A stretch of DNA of 64,000 nucleotides from a virus: IMG/VR virus record IMGVR_UViG_3300044539_000111, positions 1-64,000 of that record. One strand, written 5' to 3'. This document shows, piece by piece, positions 37,217 to 45,898 of the stretch. Below the pieces are notes generated by a model, which searched no databases, had not been told where the DNA came from, and worked only from the letters and a program-made list of their open reading frames with translations. A program made the position numbers and the translations under genes. Every line of letters begins with the position of its first letter. The stretch's first letter is position 1.

Positions 37217-38413
37217 ATGAACAAAGTACAGTTAAACAGCAAAGAGTTAAAAGAAACATTGACTCACTTGATTACAAACAATAGAGCAATCCAAGAAGAT
37301 GGATTGAAACCAGTTGCTATCTCAATTTGTGGTGCAGCAGGATTAGGAAAGACATCCGTAGTGGAACAATTAGCTGAAGAGCTAAATATAAAACATGTAG
37401 AAATTATTAACTTGGCTCAGCTAGATGAGCTAGGTGACTTAGTTGGTATTCCAATTAAGGAATATCAGATGGTTGTTAAGCAAGGTGACAATCAAGTAGG
37501 TAAATGGGTTGATGAAAAAGTCATGGATTCCTTTGCTGCACAGGGATGGAAAGCCAATGGACAAAGCCGAATGAGTTATGCTAAGCCAGCTTGGATTGCA
37601 GGTAAAGGAGAAAACGGTGTACTTATCCTAGATGATTACACTAGAGCTGCGCCACGCTTCATGCAAGCAGTTATGGAAATCATTGACAAGCAACGCTACA
37701 TTTCTTGGGCGTTACCAAAAGGATGGACCATTCTTCTTACAGAAAATCCAGATGACGGTACTTACAATGTAACAGACATTGATGCTGCTGCAAAGTCAAG
37801 ATACATTACATTTGATATGAGATGGGAGCCAGAAGTTTGGGCTGAATGGGCTGAGAAATCAGGTATTGACCAACGTGCAATTAACTTTACTTTGTTACAT
37901 GGTAAAGAGATTATCAAAGATGACAACCCTGTAGTAAATCCAAGAAGCTTAGTGAAGTTCTATAATTCTTTAAGAACAATCAAAGACTTTGACAAACAGT
38001 TGATGCTTATTCAGAACATTGGTGAAGGTGCTGTAGGTCCAGAAATTACAACAATGTTTACATCATTCATCCATAATAAATTGGATAAAATGATTTCACC
38101 TGCTGAAATTTTGGATACAACTGTTAGCTTTGATACCATTCAGGGAAAAATCAAAGAGTTGGTCAAAGAAGGTAAAGATTACAGAGCTGATCTAGGTTAT
38201 GTATTGACTACCAGATTGATTAATCACATGGTTCACACTGTAAAAGACAAAGAAATTACTCCAGCTTTTATTGAGCGAGTAAAAGATTTAGTTGTTGGAA
38301 AAGTATTAGGTTCTGATTTGAAGTTTGTATTGGCTAAAAAAGTAGTCAACTCAAGCAACAAATACAATGTTCTTATGCTAGAAGATGAGTTTGTAAATGT
38401 AATCTTAGAATAA
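37217..38413 (+). CDS. MoxR-family AAA+ ATPase
   Basis: 398 residues from the ATG at 37217 (an upstream ATG at 37133 sits inside the VWA gene). Walker A CGAAGLGKTSVVEQLA (about residue 40), Walker B GVLILDDYTRA (about 137), sensor-like ENPDDGTYNVTDIDAAAKSR ('N..d.y.v..ld.A..sR', sensor 1/arginine finger) and C-terminal helical lid. MoxR ATPases remodel protein complexes together with VWA/peptidase partners, here encoded immediately upstream. In a phage, targets may be host enzymes or virion assembly intermediates. Confidence 0.85.
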   Translation: MNKVQLNSKELKETLTHLITNNRAIQEDGLKPVAISICGAAGLGKTSVVEQLAEELNIKHVEIINLAQLDELGDLVGIPIKEYQMVVKQGDNQVGKWVDEKVMDSFAAQGWKANGQSRMSYAKPAWIAGKGENGVLILDDYTRAAPRFMQAVMEIIDKQRYISWALPKGWTILLTENPDDGTYNVTDIDAAAKSRYITFDMRWEPEVWAEWAEKSGIDQRAINFTLLHGKEIIKDDNPVVNPRSLVKFYNSLRTIKDFDKQLMLIQNIGEGAVGPEITTMFTSFIHNKLDKMISPAEILDTTVSFDTIQGKIKELVKEGKDYRADLGYVLTTRLINHMVHTVKDKEITPAFIERVKDLVVGKVLGSDLKFVLAKKVVNSSNKYNVLMLEDEFVNVILE

Positions 38414-39384
38414 TGATTTCATCAATAAATGTTGTCACACTACCGCGGACTTGTTTCGCGGTAGTTCCTGACGATTATGACTGTCATGAATCAGATCTTA
38501 AAATTAATAAGCTGATTCATGATTCTCAAAAGTATGCGGATTTAAATGGAAACATGATTGATGTACCTGTTGAAAGTATTGTTACAGACAAAACTAAAAC
38601 ATTGTATGTTAATCTAGCTGTAAGAAAGTATCTAATGACAGATGCTAAATTACTATCTGGACAAGTTCAAGCTTTAAGCTGCGACTATCTTATTTTTACT
38701 GCTCAAGATACTGAAGACTATTGTTTACAAAAAGTAAAAGATGTAATTGGATTAGCTTTTTGGGATGAGTATGCTGTAGCTACAAAAGAAGCATTACAAA
38801 ATGCACTAGACTTTGATTTAATTTCTGAAGATGACTATGTTCAAATGACATATAAGCATCCTAATAGAACAAGTTGGAAAGAATCAAAGACTCAATGGAA
38901 TGTAGGTTCAAATCACAATGTAAATTTTATTTTACAAGCAACCGGAATGATGATCCCTAGTAATAAAAAAGTTATAGAGCTGCAAGAAGTTCTAAACTAT
39001 TCTAAAAATCGCGGAATCACACAAGAAGAATCCAATAAAATAAAAATGCTTTTGCAAGCAAAAGACTCAGAAAAAGTTGCACTGACTTTATTAAACACAA
39101 TCAATCCAAATAATTCATTTGTTGAACTGATGTGTTTGATTAATCACATGGATGATAACATCCGTAGAAACAATCCAAATGTTCCAGTACTACCTCTGTT
39201 AAAAGGTGCATACAATGTTGATACTGGAATAAAAAGAAAATCTGATAGAATTGTAAAAGAATATGAAAAGAAGTTTGGTTATGCTTCTAATGAAGTTCTA
39301 GAAAGAATTGCAGATAACTATTATCACCCAACAGTTGAAACAAGTTCGGTGTTTGATTTCAAATTAAAAATAAAAAGAAAATGA
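38413..39384 (+). CDS. Hypothetical 323-residue protein of the MoxR operon
   Basis: N-terminal β region (INVVTLPRTCFAVVPDDYDC), central α/β (TLYVNLAVRKYLMTDAKLLS) and a basic C-terminal domain (RKSDRIVKEYEKKFGYASNE; FDFKLKIKRK). A PRTCFAVVP hairpin sequence at DNA level (CTACCGCGGACTTG…CGCGGTAG, 38442-38465) lies near the start. Shares its start base with the MoxR stop, hence co-translated. Family not recognised. Confidence 0.65.
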   Translation: MISSINVVTLPRTCFAVVPDDYDCHESDLKINKLIHDSQKYADLNGNMIDVPVESIVTDKTKTLYVNLAVRKYLMTDAKLLSGQVQALSCDYLIFTAQDTEDYCLQKVKDVIGLAFWDEYAVATKEALQNALDFDLISEDDYVQMTYKHPNRTSWKESKTQWNVGSNHNVNFILQATGMMIPSNKKVIELQEVLNYSKNRGITQEESNKIKMLLQAKDSEKVALTLLNTINPNNSFVELMCLINHMDDNIRRNNPNVPVLPLLKGAYNVDTGIKRKSDRIVKEYEKKFGYASNEVLERIADNYYHPTVETSSVFDFKLKIKRK

Positions 39385-40406
39385 AACAAGAGTTAAATGA
39401 AGTACAGCAAATGAATTACGATGCATTCTTTGCTAATGTTGAGAACTTAATGCTCAGCCCAAGTGCATTAAAGCTAATGCTTGAATCACCTAAAACATAT
39501 TTTAAACACTATGTATTAGGAGAAAAAGATGTGAAAACAGGAAAGCATTTTGATGAAGGATCATTGGTCCACTGTATGGTTCTTGAACCAGATGAACTCA
39601 AAGAAAAGTTTGTAAACATGGGAATATCTGTTCCTACAGATAGTACTCGTCTTTGCATAGAACATCTATTATCTTTAGGAAGAGATGCATCAGAATTAGA
39701 GGAGTATCATGAAGAGATCATTGCTTATTTAAAAGATGTAAATCTTCATCAGTCATTAGTAGATGACAAGAAAGCTCCATTCAAAACTGGTGATGAAAAG
39801 CGTTTAGAAAAAGTGATTACTGAAAACTCAATAGAGTACTTTAGAATCATGGTGGAAGGACGCGAGAAAACAATTGTAGATGTTGCATCATGGGATAAAT
39901 GCTATGCCAAAGCAGAAGCAATTCTTGCATGTGAAAAAGCAAACTTCTTGCTTAAACCAGTGAATGAAAATGATGAAGTCAGATATGAAATTGAGTTATC
40001 TCACAGACCTGAAGAGCTTCAGTATGGTGTAAAAGGTATCATGGATGTAATCAAAGTTGATCGCCAAAGCAAAACTGTTTATATCAGTGATGTTAAAACG
40101 CACGGTGGAAAACTAAAAGACTTTGTTACATCTGCAGAAAAGTATGAGTACTGGTTGCAACCAATCATCTACAAAATTCTTGCTGAAAGTTTACTCAGAG
40201 GCCGCGCATTTGATTACAAAATCATTTTTCATTTTATTGTGGTTGACCAAAACAATGATGTGTATTGCTTTCCAGTAGAAGATTCATCAATGGAAAAGTA
40301 TTTTACTGAATTGTTTCACATGGTAAACAAGAAAATCAATTATCACATTACAAGCAAAGACTTTACATTACCTTATGAATTTGCAAACAATTTAATATCT
40401 TTGTAA
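39381..40406 (+). CDS. PD-(D/E)XK exonuclease, RecE/Cas4-like
   Basis: 341 residues. N-terminal SPSALKLMLESPKTYFKHYV and GKHFDEGSLVHCMVLEPDEL (motif I, His in VHC) match RecE/DUF3799-type nucleases. VKGIMDVIKVD (Asp), then VYISDVKTHGGKLKDFV (D-x-K) and EYWLQPIIYKILAE (Gln) complete the active site. 5'-3' exonuclease producing ssDNA for the Sak4-like annealase/SSB is the likely role. Second such nuclease in the window. Confidence 0.82.
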   Translation: MKQELNEVQQMNYDAFFANVENLMLSPSALKLMLESPKTYFKHYVLGEKDVKTGKHFDEGSLVHCMVLEPDELKEKFVNMGISVPTDSTRLCIEHLLSLGRDASELEEYHEEIIAYLKDVNLHQSLVDDKKAPFKTGDEKRLEKVITENSIEYFRIMVEGREKTIVDVASWDKCYAKAEAILACEKANFLLKPVNENDEVRYEIELSHRPEELQYGVKGIMDVIKVDRQSKTVYISDVKTHGGKLKDFVTSAEKYEYWLQPIIYKILAESLLRGRAFDYKIIFHFIVVDQNNDVYCFPVEDSSMEKYFTELFHMVNKKINYHITSKDFTLPYEFANNLISL

Positions 40407-40415
40407 GAAAATACT

Positions 40416-40820
40416 ATGTCAGAAAACACCAACCAAAAAAGCATGATGTTAGTTGTGCAAGATCACAGAGGCATGCCAACGTTTAGCATGATCCGAACAG
40501 CAGAAACTTGTCCATTTGTGGAGTGCATTTATGTACCAGATCAAAAACAGTTAGCAATTATTTCTACCATTCAGAAGGATACATTTCATTTGTTTCCTAA
40601 ACTAGATGACAATGGAGATACTGCAATTGCTAAAGGCAGAAAAGTTGTAGGTAAAAATTACAAAGAAGAAAGAAAAGCAATCAAAACTTTTTATGAGTAC
40701 ACACTTGTAAATGAAGATGACATTGTTGCTTTTGTAGAAAAGTTTGCAGTAAATGCAGATACTTTTCCTTTCCGCAATGTAATGAATCCTGAAGCGGCAA
40801 AAGCTAAGGCTAAAAAGTAA
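40416..40820 (+). CDS. Hypothetical replication-block protein
   Basis: 134 residues. KSMMLVVQDHRGMPTFSMIR, QLAIISTIQKDTFHLFPKLD, GRKVVGKNYKEERKAIKTF and a basic Ala/Lys tail. A compact α/β protein found at this position in related phages, judging by the general pattern; function unknown. Followed by a terminator. Confidence 0.65.
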   Translation: MSENTNQKSMMLVVQDHRGMPTFSMIRTAETCPFVECIYVPDQKQLAIISTIQKDTFHLFPKLDDNGDTAIAKGRKVVGKNYKEERKAIKTFYEYTLVNEDDIVAFVEKFAVNADTFPFRNVMNPEAAKAKAKK

Positions 40821-40836
40821 GCACCAAAATCTTAAT

Positions 40837-40873
40837 AAAAGTGCGAGATTCTCTAAGTTTCTCGCACTTTTTA
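40837..40873 (+). terminator. Intrinsic terminator
   Basis: AAAAGTGCGAGA … TCTCGCACTTTT, 12-bp perfect stem with a 12-base loop followed by a short AT tract. Confidence 0.85.
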
Positions 40874-40886
40874 TTTATTCAAGTTT

Positions 40887-41093
40887 ATGAGCACAATTGA
40901 TTTAGGTAAAGTTTTTGGCTCAGGAAAACCAAGAGATCCGCACATTATTAGACTAAACTTTGCCAAAAGAAACGGCTTAGTTGATGATGAACAATATGAA
41001 AGGATTCTTCAGTACTTGAAGTCAGATGAAGAAGATGTACAGAATTTAGGTGCAACAACACTAAAAGGAATAATTCAAAAATCATCAATGTAA
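40887..41093 (+). CDS. Small basic protein with repeated C-terminal helix pattern
   Basis: 68 residues. The second half, NGLVDDEQYERILQYLKSDE followed by EDVQNLGATTLKGII, shows the 'E-Y/Y-x-x-x-x-x-L-x-S-x-D-x-E-x-x-x-L-x-x-x-x-L' pattern found in three other proteins here (14192, 15478, 41093). Same operon as the WGR gene, with a one-base overlap. Not recognised. Confidence 0.65.
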   Translation: MSTIDLGKVFGSGKPRDPHIIRLNFAKRNGLVDDEQYERILQYLKSDEEDVQNLGATTLKGIIQKSSM

Positions 41094-41527
41094 TGGAACT
41101 AATCCAAACTACAAACTTACATTTCCATGATTATAAATCAGACAAAGTTTACTATGCTGAACTTTGTAAAATTCCAAAAAGTAATCTTTGGAATATAAAT
41201 TTTGCTTATGGAAGAAGAGGTAACACGCTAGTTCATGGAACTAAAAATGAACAACCTCTTCCTCTTAATAAAGCATCAAGCATTTACATGAAGTTAGTCA
41301 ATTCTAAATTGTCTAAAGGGTATGGATACACAGATAATAATTGGGTATCTAATAATAGAACTAGAGCTTATTCTTCATTTGCCGCAGAAATGGTTAATGA
41401 AAAATATATGACTGAAGAAGAATACACAACAGTCACACGGATGTTATATTCCACAGATCCGGAAACAGTAAAATTAGCAGAAGTATTAATTGAAACTAAA
41501 GAAAAACAAAGATGGGAGCAGATTTAA
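41093..41527 (+). CDS. WGR-domain protein
   Basis: 144 residues. Residues 1-80 (LIQTTNLHFHDYKSDKVYYA; LWNINFAYGRRGNTLVHGTK) match the WGR domain, where Tyr-Gly-Arg-Arg-Gly is the 'WGRiG' core. WGR domains bind nucleic acid in PARPs and in bacterial proteins. The C-terminal segment EEYTTVTRMLYSTDPETVKL AEVL is the same helical tail as in the 68-residue neighbour. No catalytic domain is attached, so a DNA- or RNA-end recognition role is plausible. Confidence 0.72.
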   Translation: MELIQTTNLHFHDYKSDKVYYAELCKIPKSNLWNINFAYGRRGNTLVHGTKNEQPLPLNKASSIYMKLVNSKLSKGYGYTDNNWVSNNRTRAYSSFAAEMVNEKYMTEEEYTTVTRMLYSTDPETVKLAEVLIETKEKQRWEQI

Positions 41528-42063
41528 TTGAAAGAACTATAAGAGCAAGAAACATTAAAGAAGCCTGGGATATTGTATATCGGGATGCAGAACACTATTC
41601 TGGACATCAAGAAGGATACTCCGGTGACTTCAACACATGCAGTTTTGATAGAGATGTTACATCAATGACAAAGACTAAAAGTTTTCGTGATCTTGATGAA
41701 TATATTACTGATGAATGCGATAAACGCTCAGCTTGGGGATATTGCATGGAAGAACCTGTTTCTAATACAAATAAGGTTAAATCTCAAGTAGATGTTACAC
41801 CTCAAAAAGGTACTCGTAAATGGGAAACAGTTTACAAAGCTGTCACTAGTTGGGAAGGTACAGAAGTTGCAAGAGATAAAAGCCAAACAGTTTGTATCAA
41901 AAAAGCAAGAGCTTATGTTGAAGCTAATCCAGATGTCAATGTAAAAGTAATTATTGCTAAAGAACTCACTGAAGGCATTAGCCAGTGTGCAACAATCACT
42001 TACAAAAAAGCAACAAAAGAAAAATTAGGTCTATACAAATTCATTGGATGGGCCGCATCTTAA
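41512..42063 (+). CDS. Conserved phage/plasmid accessory protein
   Basis: 183 residues. N-terminal half (IKEAWDIVYRDAEHYSGHQE; GYSGDFNTCSFDRDVTSMTK) is typical of a phage/plasmid family of unknown role, with a conserved GYSG-x-F-x-T pattern. The second half (RKWETVYKAVTSWEGTEVAR … KTRAYVEANPDVNVKVIIAK-like) is a β/α module. Sixteen-base overlap with the WGR gene links the two. Confidence 0.65.
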   Translation: MGADLIERTIRARNIKEAWDIVYRDAEHYSGHQEGYSGDFNTCSFDRDVTSMTKTKSFRDLDEYITDECDKRSAWGYCMEEPVSNTNKVKSQVDVTPQKGTRKWETVYKAVTSWEGTEVARDKSQTVCIKKARAYVEANPDVNVKVIIAKELTEGISQCATITYKKATKEKLGLYKFIGWAAS

Positions 42064-42073
42064 ACTAATAATT

Positions 42074-44053
42074 ATGGCTAAAGCGTATGTATATGACTAT
42101 GAAACAGTAGCAAATTGCTTTTTAGCAGTGTTTATAAATGTCCAAAAACCAAGTGATATTATTTCATTTGAAGTGAGTGACACTCGGAACCAGTACACAG
42201 AATACATTGAGTTCATTCACAACTGCATTAATAACAAAACAATGCTGATTTCATACAACGGATTAAAGTTTGATACTCAGATTTCTCAATACCTATTATA
42301 CAACTGGAGTACACACAAAAATTCAACAGGTAGCCATATTGCTGCGTCAACTTATTTGATTGCACAAGATGTCATCAGAAGAAGCAATGCCAAAGAGTTT
42401 CCATTGTACAATCCAAAAGATAATCCATTCAGAGAATGTGATATTTTAGCCATAAACAATTATGATAATCCTGCTAAACGCTGTAGCCTTAAATGGCTGC
42501 AGTATAGCATGGACTGGCACAATGTAGAAGACATGAGTACTGACCACAGCAAACCTCACAATGACAAGGAAATCCTTATGTTGTTGAAGTATTGTATCAA
42601 TGACTGTCTATCTACAAGGGAACTGTTCTTTAAGAACAAAGCAGAAATATTGCTTAGAGGAGATCTGTCAAATCACTTTGAAATGAATTTGTCAAATCAC
42701 TCAGAACCTAAATTGGCTAAAAGTATTTTTCTCAAGTTGCTTTCTCAAAAGCTAGGTATTCCTGAGTATGAATTGAAAAAGAAAAAGACTTACAGGAAAG
42801 TAATTAACTTGAATGAAGCAATCCTTCCATACATTGAATTTAAAACGCCTGAGCTTAAAGCTACGCTATCTAAATTCAAAAAACTTAAACTGGATGGAGA
42901 AAACTTAAAAGGTAGCTTTCAACACAAAGTAACTTACAAAGGCTTAGAGTTTTCATTTGCTCTTGGTGGTATTCACGGTGCTAAAAAAGGTATTTACAAA
43001 TCAGATAAAGACTTTATCATCAAATCATTTGATGTAACTTCCTTTTATCCTAATTTGTCTATACGCAATAATTGGGCTCCAGGGCATATTAACAAAGAAG
43101 CATTCTGTGAAATCTATGAAAGTTTCTTTGAAGACAGAAAAAAGTATAGCAAAAAAGATCCATTGAATTATGTGTACAAAATTTTGCTAAACGCAACTTA
43201 CGGTTTGTCCAATGAAGATAACTCTTTCCTAAAGGACAGCATGTTTACAATGAAGATTACTTGCAATGGTCAGTTGCTTCTTGTCATGCTTATGGAAGAA
43301 CTATGTGAATCTATTCCAGGTGCAAGACCAGTGATGGTTAATACAGATGGTGGTGAAGTTATAATTCCGCGCGAATATGAAAAGTTGTATCATCAGATTT
43401 GTGAAAAATGGGAGGCTTTGACTAAGCTTCAATTAGAGTTTGAAGTATATGAAAAGCTTATCATTCCTGATGTAAACAATTACATTGGTATTTTTGCTGG
43501 AAAAGAAATTCCAAAAGAAGATGCCATCAATAAAATCAAGAATGACTTTCCTAAACCTCTTATTAAAAGAACAAGAGATGATAAATATTTTTTGTTTAAC
43601 ACTAAGAGTAAAGGTAGATTTGAAGTTGATAAACCGCTTCACAAGAACAAAAGTTTCAGGATTAAACGCTTGGCTTATTACAACTATTTTGTCCACAACC
43701 AAAGTGCTGAAAAAACATTGGAAGAAAACAAAAACATCTATGACTATTGTGCTGGTACTAGAGCAATTGGTGGATTTAAATTCCATCTAACTTGCTTTAC
43801 AGATAATAGATTAGATAGAACTGCCGCTCAGAAAACGCTTAGATACTACATGTCAACAAAAGGCTGTAAGATTCTTAAAGTCAAAGATGACAAGGTAATC
43901 AAAGTTGAAGCAAGTAAAAGTCTTGAACGCATCATGAACAAGTTTGAAAAGAAAGAATTTGATGACTATGAAATTGATACTCAGTTTTACCTGAGAGAAA
44001 TCAATAAAGAGATCAGAAAGATTGAACCAACAAATCAAAAACAATTATTTTAG
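42074..44053 (+). CDS. Family B DNA polymerase with 3'-5' exonuclease
   Basis: 659 residues from the ATG at 42074. Exo I VYDYETVAN (DxE), Exo II SYNGLKFDTQI, Exo III YCINDCLSTRELF; then LGGIHGAKKGIY (YxGG-type), motif A FDVTSFYPNLSIRN (about residue 320), motif B KILLNATYGLSNE (about 370) and motif C MVNTDGGEVIIP (about 423), where NTDG replaces the usual DTD. Its short size and GGxHG motif resemble the viral/protein-primed-like branch, but I cannot identify TPR insertions. Central replicase of the phage. Confidence 0.88.
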   Translation: MAKAYVYDYETVANCFLAVFINVQKPSDIISFEVSDTRNQYTEYIEFIHNCINNKTMLISYNGLKFDTQISQYLLYNWSTHKNSTGSHIAASTYLIAQDVIRRSNAKEFPLYNPKDNPFRECDILAINNYDNPAKRCSLKWLQYSMDWHNVEDMSTDHSKPHNDKEILMLLKYCINDCLSTRELFFKNKAEILLRGDLSNHFEMNLSNHSEPKLAKSIFLKLLSQKLGIPEYELKKKKTYRKVINLNEAILPYIEFKTPELKATLSKFKKLKLDGENLKGSFQHKVTYKGLEFSFALGGIHGAKKGIYKSDKDFIIKSFDVTSFYPNLSIRNNWAPGHINKEAFCEIYESFFEDRKKYSKKDPLNYVYKILLNATYGLSNEDNSFLKDSMFTMKITCNGQLLLVMLMEELCESIPGARPVMVNTDGGEVIIPREYEKLYHQICEKWEALTKLQLEFEVYEKLIIPDVNNYIGIFAGKEIPKEDAINKIKNDFPKPLIKRTRDDKYFLFNTKSKGRFEVDKPLHKNKSFRIKRLAYYNYFVHNQSAEKTLEENKNIYDYCAGTRAIGGFKFHLTCFTDNRLDRTAAQKTLRYYMSTKGCKILKVKDDKVIKVEASKSLERIMNKFEKKEFDDYEIDTQFYLREINKEIRKIEPTNQKQLF

Positions 44054-44054
44054 T

Positions 44055-45827
44055 ATGGTATCAAAAACACAAACAGAAGAGTATTTAAGAAAAACGCAAC
44101 TTCCGCTTGCAACAAAGTCTTACACAGTAATTTCTCACGGTGACATTATAGACGCTGTGAGAGATATGCTTGCTAAGCACGGATTCATTATTACAAATGA
44201 ATTATATAAAGCAGAATGCAACGGAGATGTAGCATTAGGTTTCATGCAAATTGAAACATTGAATGATCCAGATATGGCAATGACTTTTAACTGGACCAAT
44301 TCATATAACAAAATGGTCCGCTTCAGTTGCTCAATTGGTGGTTTCATTTATGACAACCAAGTGCCATTTGTTTCTACAAACAATCAAGCATCTTGGAATA
44401 GAAAACATACTGGAACAGCTTTAGAAGAAACTATGGAAGTTATTCAGGCCATGGTTGCATCAGCTGATCATCACTTTACTCAAATTGTAGACATGAAGAA
44501 CAAGTTCAAGTCAATTGATGTAAGCAGAAAAGAGTATGCAAAATTACTTGGGCTTCTTTATTTTGACAAACAAGTTATTTCTTCAACGCAAGTGGAGGTG
44601 ATTAAAAAAGAATATGATAAACCATCTTTTGATTACACTGACAAAGGAACTTTGTGGGAAGTTTACAAGATGATCATGTTTGGTATTGTTGATCAAGCAC
44701 CAAAAAATTGGTACAGACAACAAATGGACATTAATAGTTATGTTCAGGTTCTCTATAACATTGCTTCTATAGAACTAGAGAATGAAAATGAAGCAGGTGA
44801 AATGGAAGTAAGTGTAGTCAATGATGAAAGCGTAGAGATTTTAGATTTGCTAATTGCTTCAGAGGATGAAGTTATACCTGAATCTGAAACAAAGTTTGAA
44901 TGGGAAGCACCGGAAGTATCTGATAATCAAGCGGTGCAAGAAGAGGTAGAAATTATACCAGTTGTGCACCAGGAAGATATTATTGAATTTATTACTGACG
45001 AAGAAGAAGATGCGGTAATGGATTCCATGTTTACACCAATTCCTGCACATCATGAACCACTTATTCCTACTCAAGAAGAATTGGATGCTGAACATGTTGG
45101 TCCTCCTGAGATGTATTTAGGTGATGCTCCTGTAAATGAAATACAAAGCATTGATAACTTAATTGCTGCACAGAACATGGTACTTGATGCTAAATCTATA
45201 GGAACAGGTGAACCTTCTTTATTTGATGACATTGATGCTAAGAAAGAAAGATTGGAAGAAATCAGAACTGAATTAGACAATGAATCAATAAGCTATGGAG
45301 AACTTGTAGAGTTGGAAGAATTGACTGAATACATTGAAGAAGGTGATGTTCAATTATTACAAGCCGCAGGTGTTCCAGAGTTTGATGATAACATTCAAGA
45401 AATGGAATTACCAGACATGCTTGTTGAAACAAAAGAGATGACGCGTTCAGAAGTCATTGAAGAATATGGTGACATATTAACTGAAGAACAAATCAGCATA
45501 ATCAAAGAAGAACACGGTATCATTGAAACCGGTAGTCCAGATGATGGATTGATTGGTTCTACAGATGAAAGTCCTGAGAGCCTCTTTGATTTAATGGATG
45601 AGTATGATGAATCACAAGGGGAAGAAGTACCTTGGTTCACAGATGAAAATGCTACAAACAATGTAGATTTAGCTCCGAGTCTTATTCCGGACAGCATGCG
45701 TGAAGCAGTATCAGAGATACTAGCAGACAAGTACCAACGTAAACGCAGTGTAGTCAATACAATTGAAGACACAAATTACATGATATTTGAATTAGACTCC
45801 AAAGAGTTCTTTGTAGTTGACAAGTAA
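44055..45827 (+). CDS. DUF932-like protein with long acidic C-terminus
   Basis: 590 residues from the ATG at 44055. Residues 1-245 follow DUF932 (HGDIIDAVRDMLAKHGFIIT, ALGFMQIETLNDPDMAMTFN, VRFSCSIGGFIYDNQVPFV, EETMEVIQAMVASADHHFTQ), a family common on phages and plasmids and sometimes linked to anti-restriction. Residues 250-590 are acidic and low-complexity, probably disordered, with a short folded end (MREAVSEILADKYQRKRSVV). A DNA-mimic or scaffold role for the tail is possible. Follows the polymerase by one base. Confidence 0.75.
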   Translation: MVSKTQTEEYLRKTQLPLATKSYTVISHGDIIDAVRDMLAKHGFIITNELYKAECNGDVALGFMQIETLNDPDMAMTFNWTNSYNKMVRFSCSIGGFIYDNQVPFVSTNNQASWNRKHTGTALEETMEVIQAMVASADHHFTQIVDMKNKFKSIDVSRKEYAKLLGLLYFDKQVISSTQVEVIKKEYDKPSFDYTDKGTLWEVYKMIMFGIVDQAPKNWYRQQMDINSYVQVLYNIASIELENENEAGEMEVSVVNDESVEILDLLIASEDEVIPESETKFEWEAPEVSDNQAVQEEVEIIPVVHQEDIIEFITDEEEDAVMDSMFTPIPAHHEPLIPTQEELDAEHVGPPEMYLGDAPVNEIQSIDNLIAAQNMVLDAKSIGTGEPSLFDDIDAKKERLEEIRTELDNESISYGELVELEELTEYIEEGDVQLLQAAGVPEFDDNIQEMELPDMLVETKEMTRSEVIEEYGDILTEEQISIIKEEHGIIETGSPDDGLIGSTDESPESLFDLMDEYDESQGEEVPWFTDENATNNVDLAPSLIPDSMREAVSEILADKYQRKRSVVNTIEDTNYMIFELDSKEFFVVDK

Positions 45828-45865
45828 TAATCCGTAGGTAGATGTGGTAGCCACGCGCAAGTGTG

Positions 45866-45879
45866 GTTACTATCATCAC
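45866..45879 (+). promoter_or_regulatory. GTTACTATCA repeat 33 bases before the Dda-like helicase
   Basis: GTTACTATCATCAC in the 45828-45898 gap, preceded by a GTGGTAGCCACG hairpin-like sequence. Best-placed copy of the repeated 10-mer, in the position of a promoter or operator for the following gene. Confidence 0.45.
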
Positions 45880-45898
45880 GCCTAATAAATCCCAACAA

